From Brevundimonas sp. UBA5866 (GTDB lineage: Bacteria > Pseudomonadota > Alphaproteobacteria > Caulobacterales > Caulobacteraceae), in assembly GCF_002432125.1 (NCBI RefSeq), contig NZ_DJFS01000072.1, positions 1-47,477 on the forward strand: 47,477 bases of DNA, read 5' to 3'. Of this stretch, positions 11,611-19,623 are shown piece by piece (the first letter of the stretch is position 1; every line of letters starts with the position of its first letter). The translations under genes and the position numbers were made by a program. A model generated the notes under the pieces. It saw nothing but the letters and a program-made list of their open reading frames with translations. It was not told where the DNA came from and ran no database searches.

Positions 11611-12273
11611 TCAGGGGTAAAGGCGTTCGGTCACCCACACGCCGCCTTCGCGCACAAAGCGCATGCGGTCGTGCAGGCGGAACTTCCGGTCCCGCCAGAA
11701 CTCGATAGCCACAGGCACAACGCGCCAGCCGGACCAGTGCGGCGGGCGCGGCACGTCCTGCCCTTCAAAGCGCGCGGTTTCTTCGGCAACGCGCTGTTCC
11801 AGCGTGGCGCGGCTGTCCAGCCCGCGGGACTGGGATGATGCCCAGGCTCCGATGCGGCTTTCACGCGCGCGGCTGGCGAAATAGGCATCGGCCTCTTCTG
11901 CGGTTACCGGCTCCACCACACCGCGCACCCTCACCTGACGGCGCAGCGACTTCCAGTGGAATACCAGCGCAGCCTGCGGATGGGCGGCCAGTTCCTGTCC
12001 CTTGGCGCTCTCGACGTTCGAGTAGAAGGTGAAGCCCCGCGCATCGATGTCCTTCAACAGCACGATCCGCGCATCTGGCATGCCGTTCGCATCAACCGTG
12101 GCCAGCGTCATGGCATTGGCATCGTTGGGCTCGGACTGGACGGCTTCTTTCAGCCAGTCCGCAAACACCGCCATCGGATCGGCACCGTCAAAGATGCTGT
12201 CGTCAGAGTTGCGGACCAACTGCGCTTCATAATCGGCGCGCGACGGGCTGGGTGGAATAGCAGCGTGACTCAT
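11611..12273 (-). CDS. pdxH: Pyridoxamine/pyridoxine 5'-phosphate oxidase
   Basis: This FMN enzyme oxidises PNP/PMP to pyridoxal 5'-phosphate in the cytoplasm. From the ATG at 12273 the protein has 220 residues, the usual PdxH length. A longer in-frame extension upstream has no family similarity and would cross the divergent dnaJ-like gene. Recognisable segments are NAMTLATVDANGMPDARIVL, FYSNVESAKGQELAAHPQAA and LVFHWKSLRRQVRVRG (FMN binding). The C-terminal signature is WRDRKFRLHDRMRF. It converges with the TetR gene without a gap. Confidence 0.95.
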   Translation of the reverse strand: MSHAAIPPSPSRADYEAQLVRNSDDSIFDGADPMAVFADWLKEAVQSEPNDANAMTLATVDANGMPDARIVLLKDIDARGFTFYSNVESAKGQELAAHPQAALVFHWKSLRRQVRVRGVVEPVTAEEADAYFASRARESRIGAWASSQSRGLDSRATLEQRVAEETARFEGQDVPRPPHWSGWRVVPVAIEFWRDRKFRLHDRMRFVREGGVWVTERLYP

Positions 12274-12384
12274 GGCAAGGCTTATAGACCCCTTCGACGC
12301 TTTGACCCAAATACTGAACCGGGCCTCGTCGAATGTGATTACGGTTAACGCCCCTTTGACCATATTGGCCGCAAGCTCCCCCCT

Positions 12385-13095
12385 ATGGAGCAAAGACGGC
12401 TGACAGTTCACGAGGCGCGCCAGATCCTGGGCCTGACAGGTCCGGTATCGGCTGCGGATTTGTCCAGCGCATTCCGGCGCATCGCCAAGGCCGTCCACCC
12501 TGACTCGCCTCATGGCGATGTCGTGCTGTTTCGCTATGTGGTTGACGCCTATCACCTGTTGCAGAACCAGCCTCCTCCGCGACCGGCGCTGGGTGCACCT
12601 GTGCGCAACCTGCATGTGGTGCGCCCCGATCCCGTCGCCGTGATCACCCCGCTACAGGCCATCGTCGGTGGCACGTCAGAGGTCTGGATCAATGAGAAGC
12701 TATACCGGCTGAAACTGCCCGCCGGACTGCGCCACGGCGACAGGCTGCGCCTGAAGGATGTCGGCACCATCCCTGTGCGCATCCGGCCCCAGCGCGGGAT
12801 AGAAGTGTTCGGCTCCGACCTGTTCGTGCACAAACGCGTGCCCGCCCACTATCTGCGCGACGGGGGCCGGATCGAGCTGGACACCCCTGTCGGCCCGCAA
12901 AGCGCATGGCTGGTGCCGGATATGAAGGAGCCGGTGCGCCTGTCCTTCCCCGGAAAGGGGCTTCCCGCCAGAGGCTCCTACCCTGCGGGCGACCTTTTCA
13001 TCACCCTTGAAGCCCGCGACAGCGATATTTCCGACGCCCAACATCTGCGCCAGCGCTTCACTGAGGTCTGGACGGCACGGGCGACTGCTGCGTAA
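12385..13095 (+). CDS. DnaJ-like protein (J domain plus DnaJ C-terminal region)
   Basis: The 236 residues open with a J domain (about 5-58) holding the essential HPD triplet (residues 38-40, KAVHPDSPHG). This indicates stimulation of a DnaK-type ATPase. There is no glycine/phenylalanine-rich region and no zinc-finger cysteine cluster. After a short linker come beta-strands like the DnaJ/CbpA substrate-binding C-terminus (ITPLQAIVGGTSEVWI, LPAGLRHGDRLRLKDVG and RLSFPGKGLPARG). It is therefore a short type II (CbpA-like) J-protein. No Shine-Dalgarno precedes the ATG. It lies 10 bases before aroC and probably shares a transcript with it. Confidence 0.85.
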   Translation: MEQRRLTVHEARQILGLTGPVSAADLSSAFRRIAKAVHPDSPHGDVVLFRYVVDAYHLLQNQPPPRPALGAPVRNLHVVRPDPVAVITPLQAIVGGTSEVWINEKLYRLKLPAGLRHGDRLRLKDVGTIPVRIRPQRGIEVFGSDLFVHKRVPAHYLRDGGRIELDTPVGPQSAWLVPDMKEPVRLSFPGKGLPARGSYPAGDLFITLEARDSDISDAQHLRQRFTEVWTARATAA

Positions 13096-13105
13096 AGCCG
13101 TACCC

Positions 13106-14191
13106 ATGTCACATAACAGCTTCGGTCACCTGTTCCGCATCACCACCTGGGGCGAAAGCCACGGGCCGGCCATTGGCGTCGTCGTTGACGGCTGCCCGCC
13201 GCTGATCCCGTTGACCGAAGCGGACATCCAGCCTTTTCTGGATCAGCGCAAACCGGGCGGCAGCCGCTTTGTCACCCAGCGCCAAGAGGCCGATGCGGTG
13301 AAAATCCTGTCGGGCGTATTCGACGACGGTAACGGCCCCGTCACCACCGGCACTCCGATCAGCCTGATGATCGAAAACACCGACCAGCGGTCCAAGGACT
13401 ATGGCGAGATCGCCCACGCCTTCCGCCCCGGTCATGCCGACTTCACCTATCAGGCCAAGTACTGCATCCGTGACTATCGCGGCGGTGGCCGTTCATCCGC
13501 CCGCGAAACCGCCAGCCGTGTCGCCGCTGGTGCCGTCGCCCGCAAGGTTCTGGGCGACAGCATCCAAATCCGCGCAGGCGTAGTGCAGCTGGGTCCGCAC
13601 CGCATTCCTGACGATCAGATCGACTTTAGCGCCGTTTACGACAACGCCCTGTTCGCCGCATCCAACGAAGTGGTTCCGGAATGGGAAGCCTATCTGGATA
13701 CCGTGCGTAAAGCGGGCTCCAGCATCGGCGCGGTCGTGGCGCTGGAAGTCACCGGCGTGCCCGCCGGATGGGGCGCACCGCTCTATGCGAAACTGGATAG
13801 CGAACTGGCTGCGGGCCTGATGACCATCAACGCCGTCAAGGGCGTGGAAATCGGCGCGGGCTTTGAGGCCGCCATGCTGTCCGGCGAGGAAAACGCCGAC
13901 GAATTGCGCATCGGACCGGACGGCGAGCCTGTCTTCCTGTCAAACAAGGCGGGCGGCATCCTCGGCGGCATATCGACGGGCCAGCCCGTCACCGCCCGCG
14001 TAGCCTTCAAACCCACCTCCTCCATCCTCACCCACCGCCAGACCATCAACCGCGACGGTCAGGAAGTGGACCTACGCACCAAAGGCCGCCACGACCCCTG
14101 CGTCGCCCTTCGCGGCGTTCCGGTTGTAGAAGCGATGGCAGCGATTGTGCTGGCGGATGCCAAGTTGCGGCATCGGGCGCAGGTGGGCTAA
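13106..14191 (+). CDS. aroC: Chorismate synthase
   Basis: It catalyses the last step of the shikimate pathway, EPSP to chorismate, using reduced FMN. From the ATG at 13106 the product has 361 residues, normal for the family. An upstream in-frame extension overlaps the dnaJ-like gene and adds nothing conserved. Signatures are GESHGPAIGVVVDGCP (16-31), YRGGGRSSARETASRVAAGA in the middle, and the C-terminal GRHDPCVALRGVPVVEAM with the conserved RHDP. Confidence 0.97.
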   Translation: MSHNSFGHLFRITTWGESHGPAIGVVVDGCPPLIPLTEADIQPFLDQRKPGGSRFVTQRQEADAVKILSGVFDDGNGPVTTGTPISLMIENTDQRSKDYGEIAHAFRPGHADFTYQAKYCIRDYRGGGRSSARETASRVAAGAVARKVLGDSIQIRAGVVQLGPHRIPDDQIDFSAVYDNALFAASNEVVPEWEAYLDTVRKAGSSIGAVVALEVTGVPAGWGAPLYAKLDSELAAGLMTINAVKGVEIGAGFEAAMLSGEENADELRIGPDGEPVFLSNKAGGILGGISTGQPVTARVAFKPTSSILTHRQTINRDGQEVDLRTKGRHDPCVALRGVPVVEAMAAIVLADAKLRHRAQVG

Positions 14192-14272
14192 GGAGCCGTA
14201 AGGGCGTCAGTATTGGTTTAAAGTTGTTGCGTGAACTCATTCAGACTTCCACACCAACCCAAGAGCGTACCA

Positions 14273-14575
14273 ATGGCCCTCAACATCGCAGATGTTCTTC
14301 AGCAGCTTGGCGACGCTCTGGATTCCGACGCCTACAATCCTGACAAGGACGGGCTCTCACCCGATGACATCAGTGACATGCTGGGCTGGATTTCAGCGGC
14401 TAACTACGGTGCTTCAGTCCTACTGAGCCGACTGCGACGCGCGGGCGTCGATCTACGTCATCCCGATGGCCGCAACCTCGACGCCTGGACCGTCGAGCAG
14501 GTTAAAATGGGTAACTCGGCGCGAAACGCGCGGCATATGTACTGCCATGCGCACGGGATACCGCTTGAAGACTGA
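14273..14575 (+). CDS. Small uncharacterised protein (about 100 aa)
   Basis: I do not recognise this family. From the ATG at 14273 it is 100 residues with no signal peptide or membrane segment. It is acidic at the N-terminus (LGDALDSDAYNPDKDGLSP) and rich in charged helices after that. An in-frame GTG at 14231 would add 14 residues; neither start has a good Shine-Dalgarno. Codon use matches its neighbours, which supports a real gene. Confidence 0.6.
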   Translation: MALNIADVLQQLGDALDSDAYNPDKDGLSPDDISDMLGWISAANYGASVLLSRLRRAGVDLRHPDGRNLDAWTVEQVKMGNSARNARHMYCHAHGIPLED

Positions 14576-14691
14576 CACCTCAGGTGTCGGCATCCTGCGC
14601 CATCGACCATTTTACAGATTACCGTTATTCAAATGAGTGTTAAGCTGCGCGCTGATGTTCCAAACGCGCGCCATTCACTAAGGATAGTACG

Positions 14692-15447
14692 GTGAAAAAG
14701 CCCCTATCAGTCCTATGTATATCCCTGTTTCTGGCATCGCCCGCGATATCCCAGGAAACACTGACCGTGGGCCGTCTGCATCACGGGGAGTTGACGGCCA
14801 GCGACGTCGATCCAAACCTTCGCATGCCGGTCGATTGCTACACAATCAGCCTGCGCGCAGGAACCAACTATGCGATTGATGTTCAAGGTGAAACCACCCT
14901 TAACCCCAAACTGATTGTCATTCCCGGAGATGATACAGCCGCTCCGGACTGCAAAAGCTTTTCTGATGGCGTGGACGGTCAAGGTGGCCAAAAAATCTCC
15001 TTTCTAACCTTCCATGCGGAGACCCCGATAAAAGTCGCTGTTGCGATCTTTAGTATCGGACTTCGCAATATTGAGACTGGTCGTTACAGTCTTCGTCTAA
15101 CGAGCAACGATGATAGAAGCGTTCGAATTGCGCCCGGCTCCTATTATTACGGCGAACTGATAGCCGACGACCGTCAGACATCAGAGGGTGCCCTTTTCGA
15201 TTGCTACCAATTTGCCGCCACCCAAGGCGAGTTGGCGCGGTTTACCTTGGAAATGTTGGGCCCAACGCTAACGATCTTTTCCGATGACGCCTGTAAAGGC
15301 AGCGTTCTGGCACAAAGTGTGGACGCTGAGGTCTATCTGAATGTTCAAAGCCTGCGGCACACGATGCCTCGGACCGGCACCTATTCGCTAAGTGTCCGAT
15401 CCCATATGTCGAGTCGCGATAGCCGCTATACGCTTAGAATGTTCTGA
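14692..15447 (+). CDS. Exported protein with two tandem PPC-like beta domains
   Basis: A GTG start preceded by AAGGA gives 251 residues. Residues 1-21 form a signal peptide (ending PAISQ). The rest is an internal duplication. HGELTASD (31-38) matches YGELIADD (153-160), VDCYTISLRAG (47-57) matches FDCYQFAATQG (169-179), and TGRYSLRLTS (129-138) matches TGTYSLSVRS (228-237). Each unit looks like a bacterial pre-peptidase C-terminal (PPC-like) jelly roll, a module of secreted proteins. There is no catalytic domain. Role unknown; periplasmic or surface location is inferred. Confidence 0.75.
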   Translation: MKKPLSVLCISLFLASPAISQETLTVGRLHHGELTASDVDPNLRMPVDCYTISLRAGTNYAIDVQGETTLNPKLIVIPGDDTAAPDCKSFSDGVDGQGGQKISFLTFHAETPIKVAVAIFSIGLRNIETGRYSLRLTSNDDRSVRIAPGSYYYGELIADDRQTSEGALFDCYQFAATQGELARFTLEMLGPTLTIFSDDACKGSVLAQSVDAEVYLNVQSLRHTMPRTGTYSLSVRSHMSSRDSRYTLRMF

Positions 15448-15449
15448 GG

Positions 15450-15950
15450 CTAGCCCGACCGGCCCGCATCCTTGATACAGGCAACGGCCTTGCGAAGTTC
15501 GGCGCTCTGCTCTTCACCCGAACCGAACAAGGCCTTCTGCGGGTTGAAAGATACGTCAAGCGTGGCTGAAGCCTCGCCAAGTCGACCCGCACAGCTCCAG
15601 ATCAAGCTGTCACCATCCACTCTCGCCCAGACCACCACCGGGGCATGAACCGATGAATGCGCGGGGGCGCTCAACGCCTCGGCAATGCAGGCGGCGTAAG
15701 TGTCGGTCTCCATACACCCCGCCACAGACGATCGCGACATCTCCAGAGGTTGATCGAAATAGGCGTCGTGCTGGATCATATAGGCGCTGACGGCAGCGCC
15801 GATTGCGCGTGCCTCGCGCGCATCGCCGATGAACATGATGTTATAGGTGGGCGGTATCGAAGCCTGAACGGCGGTAGCCGCTAAAAGGGCGCTGCCAACG
15901 GCGACTGGACTGATCACCCTTCCCCAATTCGTGACAAATCCGGCCATCAT
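15450..15950 (-). CDS. Secreted hypothetical protein, second of a paralogous pair
   Basis: The start is placed at the ATG at 15950, whose A is also the last base of the upstream gene's TGA (TGATG), with GGAGA in front. This gives 166 residues. The N-terminus has a signal-peptide-like segment (SPVAVGSALLAATAVQA). The mature part shares spaced features with the upstream gene: GCM followed by a Cys, WSC.G against WTC.G.G, an alanine-rich AL segment, and a final Cys in ACIKD against QCLLA. No known domain is recognised. Confidence 0.7.
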   Translation of the reverse strand: MMAGFVTNWGRVISPVAVGSALLAATAVQASIPPTYNIMFIGDAREARAIGAAVSAYMIQHDAYFDQPLEMSRSSVAGCMETDTYAACIAEALSAPAHSSVHAPVVVWARVDGDSLIWSCAGRLGEASATLDVSFNPQKALFGSGEEQSAELRKAVACIKDAGRSG

Positions 15951-16462
15951 CACTCTCCGCTTCTGCTTGCTGCCAGTAAACACTGCGCGGCCCGCTGAAC
16001 GTCTTCTATCGAAGGGTTATCAAGGGCGGCTCGATTAAAAGTGGCGACCTGCCGCGATCCATCGAATCCGGCTCGACCTGTCCCGGTACAGGTCCATTCC
16101 ACCGAGGCGTTGTCATGTGACGGGGCGATGGTTAGAGACACTGTTCCTTCCGGTGCCTCCATTTCCTCTAGACGGGCACCGACACAGACCGGAAGGCTGA
16201 CCCATCCTCTTTGATGGGACGTCATACATCCCTGAATGGGACGTCGGTCCAGAACGCTTTCCTCGATCCAAAGGTGGTGGCCAATCAGCTTGAGAAGCAG
16301 CCGTTCGTTATCCGCCCATACATCCTGCGTAACCTCGTCGCCGTACACCTTCAATAGCGATACCCATTGAAGTTCCGGCTCCATCGACAGAAGCGCGCCC
16401 GCAAACATCAAGCCATTGATCAAAGTATGCGCTCCCGATGAAAGCCACACAGAGAACGACAA
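15950..16462 (-). CDS. Secreted hypothetical protein, first of a paralogous pair
   Basis: About 170 residues if the TTG at 16462 is the start. An ATG at 16408 (MFAGALLSM) is an alternative, and no decisive Shine-Dalgarno is seen. A hydrophobic stretch (LINGLMFAGALL) could serve as signal sequence. The distal half resembles the downstream protein (GCMTSHQRG, VEWTCTGTGRAG, RAAQCLLAASRSG). The two genes are translationally coupled. Function unknown. Confidence 0.6.
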   Translation of the reverse strand: MSFSVWLSSGAHTLINGLMFAGALLSMEPELQWVSLLKVYGDEVTQDVWADNERLLLKLIGHHLWIEESVLDRRPIQGCMTSHQRGWVSLPVCVGARLEEMEAPEGTVSLTIAPSHDNASVEWTCTGTGRAGFDGSRQVATFNRAALDNPSIEDVQRAAQCLLAASRSGE

Positions 16463-16610
16463 TACTTAATTGTCGTCAAGGCATGCATCCGGTCGTGATC
16501 TACCGCCAGACCATGTGACGGTGCCGAAGAACCGAACTGCTCGCCAATTCTCCACCGCTACGTTAGAAAGGAGCAGCGCGTAACAATCCGTGATCGCCAC
16601 ACCCCTATTC

Positions 16611-16625
16611 GTAACAGTTACTGTT
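16611..16625. promoter_or_regulatory. Overlapping palindromes upstream of the pirin gene (candidate operator)
   Basis: GTAACAGTTAC and AACAGTTACTGTT are two overlapping perfect palindromes with single-base centres. They lie about 65 bases before the pirin ATG and just upstream of a TATATA-like -10 (about 16629). A palindrome in this place suggests a repressor or activator site. The binding protein is not known. Confidence 0.5.
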
Positions 16626-16687
16626 CCTTATATAGCTCTCAACGACGCAGCAACGGGCTGCACACTTCAAGCGTTGGGGAGATCACC

Positions 16688-17383
16688 ATGATCGATGTCC
16701 GTCCTTTCAATACCCTCGGTGGTGCCAACCACGGCTGGCTGAATGCCAAGCACCACTTCTCGTTCGCCAACTATTACGATCCCAATCGTATGGGCTGGGG
16801 CCGTCTGCGCGTGTGGAACGATGACGAAATCGGTGCGAAGTCGGGCTTTCCGCCTCACCCGCACGCCGACATGGAAATCATCACCTATGTCCGCACGGGG
16901 GCCATCACCCACCAGGACTCCATGGGCAACCAAGGCCGCACCGCCGCTGGCGATGTGCAGGTCATGAGCGCCGGTACCGGTGTGCGTCACGCCGAGTACA
17001 ATATGGAGAACGAGCTCACGACCCTGTTCCAGATCTGGATCGAGACGGACCGTCCGGGTGCCGAGCCGTCTTGGGGTCAGCGCGAGTTTCCGAAGGCCGA
17101 CCGCTCGGGCAAGTTCACGGTCGTGGCTTCCGGCGATCCGGCGGACGAAGCCCTGAAGATCAACGCCGACGCCAAGGTTCTGGCCGCCACGCTGAAGGCG
17201 GGCGAGAGCCTGAGCTATGACCTGAAGTCGGGCCGCCGCGCCTACCTCGTCCCCGCCGTGGGTCAGGTGGACGTGAATGGCACCACGCTCAACGCCCGCG
17301 ACGGCGCAGGCATCATCGACGAGGCCGTGATCACCATCACCGCCAAGGAAGATGCCGAACTGGTGATGGTCGACAGCCTGTAA
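16688..17383 (+). CDS. Pirin family protein (YhhW/quercetin 2,3-dioxygenase-like)
   Basis: A 231-residue bicupin. The N-terminal cupin has the metal ligands of pirins: H57 and H59 in PPHPHADMEI, and H101 and E103 in GVRHAEYN. The length matches YhhW, which has quercetinase activity in vitro; the physiological role is unclear for most pirins. GGGGAG precedes the ATG. The gene is transcribed alone, with a palindrome upstream and a terminator downstream, consistent with dedicated regulation. Confidence 0.93.
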   Translation: MIDVRPFNTLGGANHGWLNAKHHFSFANYYDPNRMGWGRLRVWNDDEIGAKSGFPPHPHADMEIITYVRTGAITHQDSMGNQGRTAAGDVQVMSAGTGVRHAEYNMENELTTLFQIWIETDRPGAEPSWGQREFPKADRSGKFTVVASGDPADEALKINADAKVLAATLKAGESLSYDLKSGRRAYLVPAVGQVDVNGTTLNARDGAGIIDEAVITITAKEDAELVMVDSL

Positions 17384-17407
17384 GGCGGTCGCCTTCCCCC
17401 AACGATC

Positions 17408-17440
17408 AAGGGCGCTGGATCACTCCGGCGCCCTTTTTCG
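17408..17440 (+). terminator. Rho-independent terminator of the pirin gene
   Basis: The arms AAGGGCGC (17408-17415) and GCGCCCTT (17428-17435) form a perfect 8-bp stem, followed by TTTCG. It lies between the convergent pirin and GNAT genes. Confidence 0.8.
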
Positions 17441-17445
17441 TGTCC

Positions 17446-17904
17446 CTAAGGTTTAGCGGCCCGCCACACCATGCGGGCATTGGCAAAGGGCTGCCCCTGA
17501 TCGTCTGCCTCGCGTTGGCTTTCGATCTCGAAACCATAGCGTTCGTAAAAGGCGATAGCCCTGATGTTGTCGGTATAGACTTCCAGGGTCATCCGGTTAC
17601 GCCCCCGTGCGACATGATCCAGCAGGGCGCGGCCTATACCCCGCCCCTGCATGGCCGGATCAACGAACAGGGCCGCGATATGGTCCTTGAGCAAACACAC
17701 AAAGCCCGCCGGTTTTCCCGAATATTCGGCCACCCATGTCCGGGCCATCGGTAGATAGACATCCTCCATCAGCGGTTGCTGCTCGCGCAGGGTCGCCTCG
17801 CCGATAAAGGGATGGGCGATCATCGACGCCCTCAGCCAGATATCCGACAGGGGCGCAGTATCCTGATCTACCGCAAACGGGCGGATATTCAGCGGCTTAT
17901 TCAT
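17446..17904 (-). CDS. GNAT family N-acetyltransferase
   Basis: From the ATG at 17904 the protein has 152 residues. An upstream in-frame extension of 20 residues looks non-native. The acetyl-CoA pyrophosphate loop is QGRGIGRALLDH (residues 86-97), following the beta strand AALFVDPAM. The C-terminal AIAFYERYGFE is also typical of GNATs, resembling YjaB/PhnO-type enzymes. The substrate cannot be told from sequence. Confidence 0.88.
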   Translation of the reverse strand: MNKPLNIRPFAVDQDTAPLSDIWLRASMIAHPFIGEATLREQQPLMEDVYLPMARTWVAEYSGKPAGFVCLLKDHIAALFVDPAMQGRGIGRALLDHVARGRNRMTLEVYTDNIRAIAFYERYGFEIESQREADDQGQPFANARMVWRAAKP

Positions 17905-18105
17905 GGAAAATCCGAAACCTGTACGCAGTAATCCGTTGCGATGTGCGGCACGATGCGCCCGCAACGGCGATCCTTACGGGGCTCTGCGCATAATCCTTCC
18001 GTAGGCTGATGGCCTTGGGCGGGTCGATATAACACAGATCGTTTTCACGCAAAGCTGGTTCAGCCGCCGCACAACCGTTAAGGTTGCACCCCCGCTGTCG
18101 AGGTC

Positions 18106-18363
18106 ATGTCCATGCGCCCCACCCCAGGTTCTATCATCCGTTTTGCCGTTATCAGCCTGTCTGGCCTGATGCTTTCAGCCTGTGTGGCCGGCGCGGTTGT
18201 GGGTGCGGGTGCTGCCGTCGTCGGCGGAACGGCCAAGGCGACAGGGGCCATCATCGGTGCAGGCGTCGATGCCGTCACCACCTCTGACGAAGAGGCCCGC
18301 GCCAAGCGCATCAAGGAAGAACGCCGCTGTGAACGGCGGCAACGTCGCGGAAAGAGCTGCTAG
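18106..18363 (+). CDS. Small lipoprotein
   Basis: 85 residues. A signal peptide ends in a lipobox (LMLSAC, acylated Cys at about residue 26). A glycine/alanine/valine-rich segment resembling a glycine zipper follows (GAVVGAGAAVVGG), then a strongly basic, Arg/Lys-rich C-terminus ending in Cys. There are two in-frame ATGs (18106 and 18112); GAGG is better spaced for the second. Envelope location is likely; function unknown. Confidence 0.72.
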   Translation: MSMRPTPGSIIRFAVISLSGLMLSACVAGAVVGAGAAVVGGTAKATGAIIGAGVDAVTTSDEEARAKRIKEERRCERRQRRGKSC

Positions 18364-18364
18364 A

Positions 18365-18652
18365 TCAGGCCTGCGCCCGCCCCAGCGTCCAGACCACCAA
18401 GCCCGCTATGGCCGATGCGCCCATCGCCGCCATGACTATGGGCAGTGTATCCGCCATCTGGCCGTAAAGCGCACCCCAGGCCAGAGCGATCATCAGGCCG
18501 CTGACCACGACCACAGCCATGAGCATTCTGGAAAACCGCTCGAACGCCTGACGTCGGGCCAGCCGCTCCATCACGGATAGATCAAACGCCGGATCAGGTT
18601 GCTTCGGCGCGTAGGACGCCATCAAGGCCATCAGTTTTTCTTCAGGCGTCAT
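18365..18652 (-). CDS. Small membrane protein, probable anti-sigma factor
   Basis: Starting at the ATG at 18652, one base after the sigma-factor TGA and with GGAGGA overlapping that stop, the product has 95 residues. A short cytoplasmic part (1-41) precedes two membrane segments (about 42-63 and 68-90). Position directly after an ECF sigma gene and this topology suggest the cognate anti-sigma. The His-Cys zinc motif (ZAS) of many anti-sigmas is absent and there is no extracellular sensor domain. Confidence 0.7.
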   Translation of the reverse strand: MTPEEKLMALMASYAPKQPDPAFDLSVMERLARRQAFERFSRMLMAVVVVSGLMIALAWGALYGQMADTLPIVMAAMGASAIAGLVVWTLGRAQA

Positions 18653-18653
18653 T

Positions 18654-19175
18654 TCATCCTCCCAGAGCGGCAACAAGCCGCTCACGGCTTCGGCTGATAT
18701 GGGATTTCACTGTTCCGATCGGAATAGTCAAAGCCTGCGATATCTCTTCGTGCGTCCAGCCCTCGGCCAGCGACAGGGCGGCACAGGCGCGGGCTTCGGG
18801 GGCCAGCGACCGCATCGCCTGCTCCATCGCCAGCCTGTCTTCCTGAGTGACACCAGCGGGTACGGAGAGGGATTGCAGCCAGTCCTGATCGCGGCGGGCG
18901 CGGCGCTGGTTGCTGCGGATGTGATCCTGAGCCCTGCGCCACGCCATGCCGATCAGCCACGACCTGAAACGTTCCGGATGGCGCACGGCATAAAGACCCT
19001 GCCACGCGTGGACGAAGACCTCCTGCGCCACGTCGTCGGCATCGGCCCAGCCACCGCCCAGCATCCGGCGCAGGAAACCCCGCACCATCGCCTGATGGCT
19101 GGCTACCAACCGCCCATAGGCAAGGTCCGAGCCGTTTTGCGCCTCGGCTAGCCAGCGGATGTCCTGCGATGTCAT
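18654..19175 (-). CDS. ECF-type RNA polymerase sigma factor
   Basis: 173 residues. Region 2 holds DADDVAQEVFVHAWQ (about 46-60) and RFRSWLIGMAWRRAQDHIRS. Region 4 holds the helix-turn-helix WTHEEISQALTIPIGTVKSH with RSRERL. There is no region 1 or 3, as expected for group IV sigma factors. It is the second gene of a three-gene unit, between a membrane protein and the anti-sigma-like protein, and is translationally coupled to the latter. Regulon unknown. Confidence 0.92.
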   Translation of the reverse strand: MTSQDIRWLAEAQNGSDLAYGRLVASHQAMVRGFLRRMLGGGWADADDVAQEVFVHAWQGLYAVRHPERFRSWLIGMAWRRAQDHIRSNQRRARRDQDWLQSLSVPAGVTQEDRLAMEQAMRSLAPEARACAALSLAEGWTHEEISQALTIPIGTVKSHISRSRERLVAALGG

Positions 19176-19199
19176 ACGACCGCGCCCGTAACCGCCGCC

Positions 19200-19622
19200 C
19201 TACTTCTTGAGTGTCAGAGCGACGGCCATAATCAGAGCCCAGACCGCAACCGCCCCCATGGTGAAGGCGACAATGGCAAACGGGTATCCTGCCGCGCCGG
19301 ATGACCATGAGGCATAGGCAAAGCCCGCAGCGAATACACTGAACAGACCCACCAGAGACCAGTAATGCATCGGCCCCTGGACGCTCGGGCGGCGCGGAGC
19401 TCCCTCATCCCATCGCGCGGGCGCATTCACGCCCGGCTCGGCCAGCGAAAACCCCTTGGTCAAGGCTGCCAGCACTTCCTGCGGTGGAGCTTCGCCCTTT
19501 TCGGCATAGACCTTGAGCACATCCAGCATGGAACGATGCTGGCGATACTTCAGGAACGAGGTGAAGGCAGCATAGAAGAGCCCGAAGATCGGGATCAGCA
19601 TAGCGATATAGAGAAAGTTCAT
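19200..19622 (-). CDS. Inner-membrane protein heading the ECF sigma operon
   Basis: 140 residues with three predicted membrane segments (about 3-22, 87-106 and 112-137) and a cytoplasmic-type loop rich in charged residues (RQHRSMLDVLKVYAEKGE). I do not recognise a characterised family. GGAGG precedes the ATG, but this site lies inside the nested palindrome at 19624-19686. It ends 25 bases before the sigma gene, so it probably shares the transcript and could participate in signal sensing. Confidence 0.78.
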   Translation of the reverse strand: MNFLYIAMLIPIFGLFYAAFTSFLKYRQHRSMLDVLKVYAEKGEAPPQEVLAALTKGFSLAEPGVNAPARWDEGAPRRPSVQGPMHYWSLVGLFSVFAAGFAYASWSSGAAGYPFAIVAFTMGAVAVWALIMAVALTLKK

Positions 19623-19623
19623 G

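Noticed and set aside
12274..12615. N-terminal extension of pdxH
   Set aside because: It would run through the divergent dnaJ-like gene and has no PdxH similarity; the ATG at 12273 gives the family length.
14574..14588. GACACC-TCA-GGTGTC hairpin at the stop codon of the small gene ending at 14575
   Set aside because: Short stem, three-base loop and no T-run, so not claimed as a terminator.
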